NCBI RefSeq assembly: GCF_023898315.1
Contig: NC_064622.1
Coordinates: 165,746,178-165,810,177 of the forward strand
DNA: 64,000 nt
Direction: 5' to 3'
Origin: Schistocerca nitens
Lineage: Eukaryota; Arthropoda; Insecta; Orthoptera; Acrididae
Shown here: piece by piece, positions 56,262 through 64,000 of the stretch
Layout of the letters: each line of letters begins with the position of its first letter
How positions within the stretch are numbered: the first letter of the stretch is position 1
Notes under the pieces: generated by a model
The model's input: only the letters and a program-made list of their open reading frames with translations
Database searches by the model: none
What the model was told of the DNA's origin: nothing
Made by a program: the position numbers and the translations under genes

Positions 56262-56580
56262 CAAAAAAAATGGTTCAAATGGCTCTGAGCGCTATGGGAC
56301 TTAACATCTCAGGTCATCAGTCCCCTAGAACTTAGAACTACTTAAACCTAACTAACCTAAGGACATCACATACATCCATGCCCGAGGCAGGATTCGAACC
56401 TGCGACCATAGCAGTCCCGCGGTTCCGGACTGAAGCGCCTAGAACCGCACGGCCACCGCGGCCGGCCCTACGGACATCACACACATCCATGCCCAAGGCA
56501 GGATTCGAACCTGCGACCGTAGCGGTCGCGCTGTTCCAGACTGTAGCGACTAGAACCGCTCGGCCACCCGGGCCGGCGCC
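56262..56580 (-). mobile_element. SINE-I with duplicated tRNA-like head
   Basis: Minus strand: one body (56262-56360) and two heads (about 56360-56466 and 56467-56576), period 111 bp measured between the two B boxes (56391 and 56502). The target duplication CTCTGAAGTTC flanks the whole unit (56251-56261 and 56581-56591, approximately). The two heads differ at several positions, more than the pair at 49734. Confidence 0.85.
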
Positions 56581-56591
56581 TCTGAAGTTCC

Positions 56592-57091
56592 ATTTCCACT
56601 ACGCCTAGGGCGGAGAGAATCCTAAATATCAGTAACATGTCACTTAGCGAAGAGAAGAGTCCACGTATTGTCTCAAGTTCTTGCAGTTTGATGTTAATGC
56701 AGTTCCAGATGGTTTCGCACTAACGGGTTCTTTTGGCTATCGGAATACGCATATGGGAATTATAGAAGTGTAATTGCTAGAACGTTCAACTACCTTAATA
56801 ACACCTCATTCTGGATTGAATACGACTTTGACGTTTCCATCCAACTCCTGACGTCTTACTGAATGAAGTCTGAAGTGCACGCACAGTTGTGTTGCCTGCC
56901 GCAAGGATTCTGTGAAGTGTTGTGGCAGCTGGCTGTCATTGCTGAATACATACATGTGCAAATATCCTCACTGCTCCAGGGGAACTCGTCTTTGTTGCAT
57001 TTTTTCTATACCGTAATTAGTACAATAACATAAGGCTTGTTCTGCTGAAGAACTTGATGCCCCCAAGTCCTTAAATAAGAATCTCCTAACG
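56592..57091. other. no gene seen
   Basis: Spacer sequence; no feature could be supported. Confidence 0.35.
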
Positions 57092-57296
57092 CGGTTCAAA
57101 TGGTTCAAATGGCTCTGAGCACTATGCGATTTAACTTCTAAGGTCATCAGTCGCCTAGAACTTAGAACTAATTAAACCTAACTAACCTAAGGACATCACA
57201 CACATCCATGCCCGAGGCAGGATTCGAACCTGCGACCGCAGCGGTCGCGCCGTTCCAGACTGTAGCGCCTTTAAGCGCTTGGCCACCACGGCCGGT
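57092..57296 (-). mobile_element. SINE-I copy with 10-bp target duplication
   Basis: A complete minus-strand SINE-I; TCTCCTAACG at 57082-57091 and 57297-57306. Confidence 0.92.
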
Positions 57297-57534
57297 TCTC
57301 CTAACGTGAGTAATGCATGAAAGGAAACAGACTTGTGGACAAAACAATGGACAGCTCCCTGCTTTTTGCGTTTCCGATAGCGCCTACGATAAGAATCTGG
57401 TGTCATATTATGTTTCAGAACCCTAAACTGTTTATTTTTTTTACCTCATACTAAAACAAAAGTTATGATATGAGAAGAGGAAATGACTTATATGCTTCTC
57501 AGGAACTTAAGTTTTTCGTGTTTATTTTCCCACT

Positions 57535-57768
57535 TCATACTAAAACAAGGGCGTTAATATGAGAAGAGGAAATGAAATATACGCTTCCAAGACATAATAT
57601 TTCCTTGTGTGCTACTACTGCATACATGAAAGCCCTGCAGTTAATTTTTGTATGTTGGATAAATTTTGATATCACCTCACATTCCTTTGTGAGAATGTTC
57701 CTATTTTCTTGGGATTCAAATAGAGTGGACATTTCATCACTGGTTAATATTCTGATGACTAATGACAT
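57535..57768 (-). other. 77-codon open frame of unknown nature (right arm)
   Basis: Mirror copy of the frame at 52648-52881, with identical product. No recognised domain; not claimed as a gene. Confidence 0.25.
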
Positions 57769-58188
57769 GATACCTGTTGCAATTGCTCCATGGCACCTGT
57801 GAGTAGAGTCTCACGTTGGTTACTATAAGAACACGCAGGCAGTGATATCCGCTCACTGCGGTCAGAGCCAAGGTGATTTCTTTCTGTTTATGGCGAAGCG
57901 TCTGCTGCAGTGTCCACGCTCAGCCAACATAAACAAATCGCGGCGGCATTGGGCACTGCTGATCGCTGCGCTTGTCGCGAGCCTCGACAACAAGAGCGCA
58001 CTGTCTCTGCTAACGATACTATGGAGTTAATACATCCTACTTAACGTAATATGCAGGACGTGGGTTGGGTGAAAATTCAGTTAGTAACTTCCCATCGCAT
58101 TAAAATACTTTAGTCATATTTGATGAATTATTTATTGTTGGTTGTCTCTCTAATGTTAATAGTATTATTTCAGATTGTGCGTGAAGAC

Positions 58189-58191
<3 letters not shown>

Positions 58192-58238
<47 letters not shown>
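58192..58238. repeat. (AC)n microsatellite, right arm
   Basis: About 23 units; the counterpart of the longer run at 52151-52223. Confidence 0.95.
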
Positions 58239-58239
<1 letters not shown>

Positions 58240-58472
58240 CATTGATTCTAGTGAGGCTGACAACTACTGTGTGTTGAACAACACATGCACCAGTCAGTTC
58301 CTCAGTTGGCGTCGAGTGGATGGGATTTTTCAATTACCTTGCATTGCAAGAATTGTAAGGAGGAGCCTGAAAGTAAATGGACTTGTATGCTAAAGAGCTT
58401 CGACAAAGCAAACCTTGACCGATTATCAGATAATTGTCCACATGGGTTTTGTGGACGAGTATACTTTAAGTA

Positions 58473-58620
58473 GCCGCGCGGGATTAGCCGAGCGGTCAAG
58501 GGCGCTGGAGTCATGGGCTGCGTGGCTGATCCCGGCGGAGGTTCGAGTCCTCCCTCGGGCATGAGTTTGTGTGTTTGTCCTTAGGAAAATTTAGGTTAAG
58601 TAGTGTGTAAGCTTAGGTAC
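58473..58620 (+). mobile_element. SINE-Ib copy, 3' truncated by a deletion
   Basis: GCCGCGCGGGATTAGCCGAG head, B box GGTTCGAGTCCTCC, body to GCTTAGGTAC, then an abrupt switch to the LINE endonuclease remnant. The missing tail is still present in the other arm (51541-51590), which shows the truncation is a secondary deletion. Confidence 0.85.
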
Positions 58621-58639
58621 TATGCTCATTCACAGCCCC

Positions 58640-59080
58640 AGTAGAAAATATACACTCATCTATGCACGTGTCCCCACCAACATCGAAAATAAGAAAAACA
58701 CCGAAAATGTCGAAAAATTCTTGTTCAAAATGGTTCAAATGGCTCTGAGCACTATGCGACTTAACTTCTGAGGTCATCAGTCGCCTAGAACTTAGAACTA
58801 ATTAAACCTAACTAACCTAAGGACATCACACACATCCATGCCCGAGGCAGGATTCGAACCTGCGACCGTAGCGGTCGCTCGGTACCAGACTGTAGCGCTT
58901 AGAACCGCATGGGAAAAATTCTGGAACACACTCGAAAATACTATGAGCAAAATTCACCAGGATGACGTGAAAATACTAATGGGAAACTTCAACTCTCTAT
59001 TTGGGCAGAAAAAACCTGTAGAAAAATCTTTGGTACAAATTCAACACACCGAAACGGTTAGACCAACGGCACACGTCTGA
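58640..59080 (+). pseudogene. LINE endonuclease remnant (right arm), split by SINE-I
   Basis: Plus-strand text FWNTLENTMSKIHQDDVKIL, then GNFNSLFGQKK from 58918. It is the same fragment as in the left arm (VKILVGDFNS), here with Asn in place of the catalytic Asp. The upstream part was removed by the 1.88-kb deletion. Confidence 0.65.
58722..58912 (-). mobile_element. SINE-I copy, right arm only
   Basis: Minus strand, lacking the first bases of its head. GAAAAATTCT at 58712-58721 and 58913-58922. The left arm has the uninterrupted site once, at about 49600, so this insertion postdates the duplication. Confidence 0.9.
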
Positions 59081-60849
59081 CTGACATTTGCCAACAATTC
59101 AACCACAAAAGGACGTCTTCCCGCTTTAGGAAAAAACCAGTTCATGCTTAGCTAACAGGTGCAAGCCACTTTCGTTCGCCTTTCGAGACTCGCAGAAAGC
59201 CAGATTTTTAATTCTTTTGTAGCACAGCTACAAGCAGGCTGATAAAAACTCAATAAGGGAATCGTAAGACAACACTCGAGCAAAATTCGCCTTGCTACTT
59301 TCATTAACTCTTAGTGTCAGAGCGAAAACCTTACGGTACTGCCAAATTCATAATGCCACTTTTGTTTTTTGCCGACATATTTTTTGTTGTTGTGAATACA
59401 TAATTGTATCTATGAAATGTCACATTTTCATAATACTTACGAATGGTACAGGAAATGAAATAAATACAGATCTTTTCGAAGTCAAAAGTCGGTAATATCC
59501 TACTAATTCGTGTTAAAATAGGCTCAATCGTCTCACAGACACTTAATGCTTTATTACGATAGACTGCCGTCGTGATGTTTCTGTAGTAAGCTGAATTTAA
59601 TTTGTATTAGTACAGTGAATATTTTAATTGCATTTTCCATTAGTTTACTAAACGCAACAGTAATTATCAAAGAGAAATTAATCAGCAGCAGAATTTTCTT
59701 TCACGATATCTAAAACGATCTGACAATGCTAAAGTTGTTTACAAATTCTACGCCTGTAGAAACCTACTGGTTCTAACGATGTCATTAAACCAGAGTAGTT
59801 TTAAGAGTATTTTCGTCTAGAAATGAATTGCCTTGACGGTTGATCGATCAAGAGCGGGAAAGGTAAAATTTTACAAATATATGACGAGAGGGACAAGTGC
59901 TTGAGAGAGGACTTCCCTATCAATACAAGTGCCTGAGAGACGACTTTTCTATCAATCTCCTGGATTGTTTTGTTTCTCAAATCAACAGAGTGCGTCATCG
60001 TGCAGTAGCACAGGTGATGTAGTTTTGTTGCTCGATTTTCTTACACTCCGACCGAAAGGAATGCTCGATGAGTGACCTGATGACGTTCAATAATAGTCAC
60101 TCCGTTGATTTTTGTTGTTTCGAATTAGAGCATGCAGTACTCCTACACCAGACTTCTGAACTTTGCCTGTTGAATGCAAATGTCGCGTGATGGTTAAATG
60201 GTAATCTATCACATATATCAGTAGTCGAGACTTCCTTAATGTGGAAAATCATTCATGCCGGAACGATCTTTGTTGAAACACGAATATCTTTTTCTGGCGT
60301 ATTTTTACCAAAAGCACTCGCTGCAAACACAGTTCAAATCTTTCTAGCTGCCTCCTCTGCATTCACCCCTCTGTTATACCAAAAGTAAACGTTGTGTTGA
60401 GATGTTACACCTTTTTCCACTTGCGACTCAATTTTACAATGCTTAACTGTAGTTCATGATTTTCAAGTATGCAAAATCCAGTGCTTAACTGCAAGATGAT
60501 AACTAGAACTTCAAATTCGATAATGACAGTTGATACATACACTGACAACGCCGCGCGCGTTCACATGGGCGGCGCCGGATTTCAGGCGGCGAGTGGCGTC
60601 TGGCCGGTGGTCGGTAGCCGCTGCAGCGCGAGGAAACGCTCCAGCGTAAGCTGTTATGATCGCGGCGCAGCCATGAGCTGTCCTGCGGAATTGTTTCTGG
60701 AATACTTGTCGTTGCTGGTGGGTAGAATGTTAAGCGAATTATCTTCGATGCTCAATCAGAATCATAACTTTAGACCGAAATGTGGTAAAAAAAAAAAAAA
60801 TAGTTGGACACGAACAGGCGACCATAAGCTTAGAATGCATGACGAATAC
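59081..60849. other. right-arm sequence, mostly unrecognised
   Basis: Mirror of about 47665-49500. It contains the mariner-A remnant at 60080-60405 (minus strand) and the CpG-rich patch at about 60545-60695. Open frames at 59801-59998 and 60469-60948 mirror those of the left arm. The second differs from its partner by one residue in 159 (Cys against Arg), but it reads through a T-rich SINE tail and I do not regard it as a gene. Confidence 0.4.
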
Positions 60850-61021
60850 CATTTTTTCTTTTCTTTTTTTTTCTTATTGTTCATTATTGATCGTTGTGTT
60901 TGGTCGTTGCGGACGTCGCAGGACATCCTGTTCAAGTTCGGTGGTTGATCCTTCCACTCAGTTTTTTTATTACAGAGGCCAACCGGCTCTCTGACCGAAC
61001 ACGCTGAGCTACCGTGCCGGC
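60850..61021 (-). mobile_element. SINE-III copy (right arm)
   Basis: Mirror of 47494-47665, present in both arms and therefore older than the duplication. Confidence 0.75.
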
Positions 61022-61360
61022 TAGCACTAGACCACGGGCTCACACAATCCGAGAACATCTCGGAAGTAGACAACACTTCCTCGTAACGCTTCCGCATCTT
61101 ACAGTGTTGCCAGATTGTGCAGATGGCCGGTCAGTTTTATTGGCTACGCTAAGTGAATCGACTCGGACTTAGTCTCTGTGGCAGGCGGCCGGCGGTCAGT
61201 TTTTATGTCTAAAACTGTACGCCAACGTGTTTCATTCACATATCTGTGTGGCGCTAAAGTGTGGTTATGGATAATAGGTATGCTCAGATTGCGAATGTAA
61301 CATCATAAGTAAAGAGAGGGAAATGAATTAGGCGTCCTTCGTCTTCCCTAACATCAAATA

Positions 61361-62782
61361 CACTCCTGGAAATTGAAATAAGAACACCGTGAATTCATTG
61401 TCCCAGGAAGGGGAAACTTTATTGACACTTTCCTGGGGTCAGATACATCACATGATCACACTGACAGAACCACAGGCACATAGACACAGGCAACAGAGCA
61501 TGCACAATGTCGGCACTAGTACAGTGTATATCCACCTTTCGCAGCAATGCAGGCTGCTATTCTCCCATGGAGACGATCGTAGAGATGCTGGATGTAGTCC
61601 TGTGGAACGGCTTGCCATGCCATTTCCACCTGGCGCCTCAGTTGGACCAGCGTTCGTGCTGGACGTGCAGACCGCGTGAGACGACGCTTCATCCAGTCCC
61701 AAACATGCTCAATGGGGGACACATCCGGAGATCTTGCTGGCCAGGGTAGTTGACTTACACCTTCTAGAGCACGTTGGGTGGCACGGGATACATGCGGACG
61801 TGCATTGTCCTGTTGGAACAGCAAGTTCCCTTGCCGGTCTAGGAATGGTAGAACGATGGGTTCGATGACGGTTTGGATGTACCGTGCACTATTCAGTGTC
61901 CCCTCGACGATCACCAGTGGTGTACGGCCAGTGTAGGAGATCGCTCCCCACACCATGATGCCGGGTGTTGGCCCTGTGTGCCTCGGTCGTATGCAGTCCT
62001 GATTGTGGCGCTCACCTGCACGGCGCCAAACACGCATACGACCATCATTGGCACCAAGGCAGAAGCGACTCTCATCGCTGAAGACGACACGTCTCCATTC
62101 GTCCCTCCATTCACGCCTGTCGCGACACCACTGGAGGCGGGCTGCACGATGTTGGGGCGTGAGCGGAAGACGACCTAACGGTGTGCGGGACCGTAGCCCA
62201 GCTCCATGGAGACGGTTGCGAATGGTCCTCGCCGATACCCCAGGAGCAACAGTGTCCCTAATTTGCTGGGAAGTGGCGGTGCGGTCCCCTACGGCACTGC
62301 GTAGGATCCTACGGTCTTGGTGTGCATCCGTGCGTCGCTGCGGTCCGGTCCCAGGTCGACGGGCACGTGCACCTTCCGCCGACCACTGGCGACAACATCG
62401 ATGTACTGTGGAGACCTCACGCCCCACGTGTTGAGCAATTCGGCGGTACGTCCACCCGGCCTCCCGCATGCCCACTATACGCCCTCGCTCAAAGTCCGTC
62501 AACTGCACATACGGTTCACGTCCACGCTGTCGCGGCATGCTACCAGTGTTAAAGACTGCGATGGAGCTCCGTATGCCACGGCAAACTGGCTGACACTGAC
62601 GGCGGCGGTGCACAAATGCTGCGCAGCTAGCGCCATTCGACGGCCAACACCGCGGTTCCTGGTGTGTCCGCTGTGCCGTGCGTGTGATCATTGCTTGTAC
62701 AGCCCTCTCGCAGTGTCCGGAGCAAGTATGGTGCGTCTGACACACCGGTGTCAGCGTGTTCTTTTTTCCATTTCCAGGAGTG
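61361..62782 (-). mobile_element. Tc1-like element 2, structurally intact
   Basis: 1,422 bp. Ends: CACTCCTGGAAATTGAAATA on the left and, in reverse complement, CACTCCTGGAAATGGAAAAA on the right, each bordered by TA (61359-61360, 62783-62784). The left arm of the inverted duplication keeps the empty target (AAATATATTTGAG near 47150), so the insertion is younger than the duplication. It is the best candidate in the window for a still-mobile DNA element. Confidence 0.93.
61516..62538 (-). CDS. Tc1-like transposase, uninterrupted
   Basis: Cut-and-paste transposase of 340 residues from the ATG at 62538 (MPRQRGREPYVQLTDFERGR), the usual Tc1 length. The open frame upstream to 62745 has no family similarity, so the inner start is chosen. 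Domains: N-terminal helix-turn-helix (TYRRIAQHVGREVSTVHRCC), a basic GRPR-like stretch (RRPGTGPQRR), a second helix-turn-helix (TSQQIRDTVAPGVSARTIRN), and the RNase H-like core with all three acidic residues: VVFSDESRFCL, LFQQDNARPHV and SPIEHVWDWM. I count 32 residues between the second Asp and the Glu, two fewer than in classical Tc1. No frameshift or stop is present; activity is not proven. Confidence 0.9.
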   Translation of the reverse strand: MPRQRGREPYVQLTDFERGRIVGMREAGWTYRRIAQHVGREVSTVHRCCRQWSAEGARARRPGTGPQRRTDAHQDRRILRSAVGDRTATSQQIRDTVAPGVSARTIRNRLHGAGLRSRTPLGRLPLTPQHRAARLQWCRDRREWRDEWRRVVFSDESRFCLGANDGRMRVWRRAGERHNQDCIRPRHTGPTPGIMVWGAISYTGRTPLVIVEGTLNSARYIQTVIEPIVLPFLDRQGNLLFQQDNARPHVSRATQRALEGVSQLPWPARSPDVSPIEHVWDWMKRRLTRSARPARTLVQLRRQVEMAWQAVPQDYIQHLYDRLHGRIAACIAAKGGYTLY

Positions 62783-62940
62783 TATATTTTAGTTATTCTA
62801 TTTTAAATGAACTGCGCAGAAAATCATTCACCAGAAGTAAATAACTTGTTAGCAACATCAGATGATATTAACAGCTTGCCGGCGCGGGTTAGCCGTGCTT
62901 TCAACGGCGTCATATCGGGGATCGCACGGTGCTTGCGCCG

Positions 62941-63373
62941 GCGGTGTTTTTATGTCTAAGGCTGTACACTTGAGATATTTCGTTTCCCATGAAATGGTGG
63001 CAGACGATGCTGTGGCGTCTTCGAAGCGCGAGTTCGTCAGTGCAAGATATCTGAGCACAGCTGAGCGAACGTTTTCTTCCTGCTGCTAGTCTAATGGACA
63101 ATGGCAATACTGTAGAATACTTTTTGACAACTATGTGATCATCGATTTATGTTCGTGGGTGGTTCATAATTATGTTAGTAAAATCACTCGATATTTTTAT
63201 GTCCTTTAAATTACATTTGCTTCATGATTCGTATTGAAGACGAAGGAAACGTATGTCATTTGGTCCAGGAAGCACGTTCCAACATAAATTGATGCTTACA
63301 TTGACATTTAGTAGTCTTATTCATCACATGGATAACGAGGATGCTCCGTTTTGCTACAGTTGTTTCATAGCTA
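62941..63373. other. DNA outside the right arm, no gene seen
   Basis: The first 25 bp (GTTTTTATGTCTAAGGCTGTAC) resemble a piece that also occurs inside the arm at 61197-61220 (TTTTTATGTCTAAAACTGTAC). The rest has no supportable feature. Confidence 0.4.
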
Positions 63374-64000
63374 ACAAGGGAACCTCCCCATCGCACCCTC
63401 CTCAGATTTAGTTATAAGTTGACGCAGTTGAAAAACTGAACACAGATCAATCTAGAAAACAGGAAGAAGTTGTGTGGAACTATGAAAAAAAATAAGCGAA
63501 ATATACAAACTGAGTAGTCCATGCGCAGGGATAGTGAGAGTTCGGGAGCGCCGTGGTCGCGTGGTTAGCGTGAGCAGCTACGGAGTGAAAGGTCCTTGGT
63601 TCAAGTCTTCCCTCTAATGAGTCGTTTCATTTTTGATTTTCAGATAATCATCACCACACGTACTGTTTATCAACAAATGTAGGAAATAATCATACAAATG
63701 TTCGACAATCGTTCGATCCCTTAAGGAACTTTCCGATGCCTTACAGTTCGGAAAATATTCATTGACATTGTTACTGAAGTCGCGAGCTCTATTTGCTGGA
63801 TTCATATTGCCCACGGAATGCATCTCACGTATTTAATGCACTCTCTTCCAAAGTAGCGAACAGTCAACTGCCAGCCAGGGAGCCTCGTTAGCAGGAATAC
63901 TCTCTCTTCCGTGCGCTGTAGTCGACTGACATGTGTTTCGATGTTTGTTTCGGTGTAGCGTCATCATACTACGGCGCAGTTACCTCGCATCGGACGGACA
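63374..64000 (+). mobile_element. start of a TE with internal tRNA-like module
   Basis: ACAAGGGAACCTCCCCATCG at 63374 followed by CTCAGATTTAGTTATAAGTT is, from memory, the terminus of a long-inverted-repeat element common in Schistocerca; I could not verify this. At 63551-63615 it has a tRNA-like block: GTGGTCGCGTGGTTAGCGTG (A-box region) and TCCTTGGTTCAAGTCTTCCC (B-box region). The other end lies outside the window. No coding frame above 70 codons. Confidence 0.45.

Larger units (their letters stand above)
57444..62940 (-). repeat. right arm of the large inverted duplication
   Basis: Reverse complement of 46999-52972. Differences from the left arm: a Tc1-like element (61361-62782) and a SINE-I (58722-58912) are present only here, SINE-III is absent from the SINE-Ib head, 1.88 kb is deleted at 58620/58621, and the microsatellite is shorter. 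The arm ends abruptly inside a SINE-I relative at 62940 and beside CCTCATACTAAAAC at 57444. Confidence 0.93.

Noticed and set aside
46999..62940. The inverted duplication as a pure sequencing or assembly artefact
   Set aside because: The arms differ by scattered substitutions, a microsatellite length change, two private insertions with target duplications on one side and one on the other, and a deletion. A haplotype mis-join remains possible and is listed as a test.
46999..62940. The two arms as terminal inverted repeats of one giant DNA transposon
   Set aside because: The outer boundaries show no shared terminal motif or target duplication (one lies inside a SINE), and the spacer holds no transposase for such an element.

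Overview
The window looks like a piece of a large, repeat-choked insect genome. It is most likely a locust of the genus Schistocerca. That call rests on the tRNA-headed SINEs, whose sequence I recognise as the abundant Schistocerca type, and on the mix of mariner, Tc1, hAT, RTE, CR1-like, gypsy and Penelope-like elements; I ran no database search. I found no host protein-coding gene, rRNA or stand-alone tRNA. Almost every coding stretch belongs to a transposable element (TE). My labels: SINE-I (head near GGTTCGAATCCTGCC, body ending CCATTTGAACC), SINE-Ib (related, GGTTCGAGTCCTCC), SINE-II (GGCATAGTGGTCAA head), SINE-III (GGTAGCTCAGCGTGTTCGG head), SINE-IV (GCTCAGCTGGGTGGTAACG head). Mariner-A and mariner-B are two mariner families. 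LINE-A and LINE-B are two non-LTR families.

Layout. 1-3200: AT-rich DNA with two mariner fragments and a SINE-I. 3208-10160: a nearly full-length CR1/L2-like LINE-A (ORF1 with zinc finger plus esterase, then endonuclease and reverse transcriptase) whose 3' UTR holds a 5'-truncated LINE-B of another family, followed by a second copy of LINE-A's own 3' end. 10.7-20.9 kb: three mariner-A copies, two of them inverted and sharing the same non-mariner flank, plus a Tc1-like element split by a SINE. 22.7-35.8 kb: a four-level nest (mariner-B contains hAT; hAT contains an RTE LINE and a fold-back element; the RTE LINE contains a young gypsy element); the hAT, RTE and gypsy levels are marked by matching target-site duplications (TSDs). 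36-46 kb: Penelope-like, gypsy, LINE and RTE remnants. 47.0-62.9 kb: a large inverted duplication (arms 46999-52972 and 57444-62940) around a 4.5-kb spacer; the arms differ by a few per cent and by separate later insertions and deletions. From 63.4 kb: the start of another TE containing a tRNA-like module.

The elements do not work together as a pathway; the window is a stratified record of insertions. Elements that still look near-competent are the Tc1-like element at 61361-62782 (uninterrupted 340-residue transposase, both inverted repeats) and LINE-A (one frameshift in an A8 run). The gypsy element is young (its two 474-bp LTRs differ at about two positions) but lacks the reverse transcriptase/RNase H region. 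Long inverted repeats and dense nested TEs make the region a candidate small-RNA source, which is inference only.
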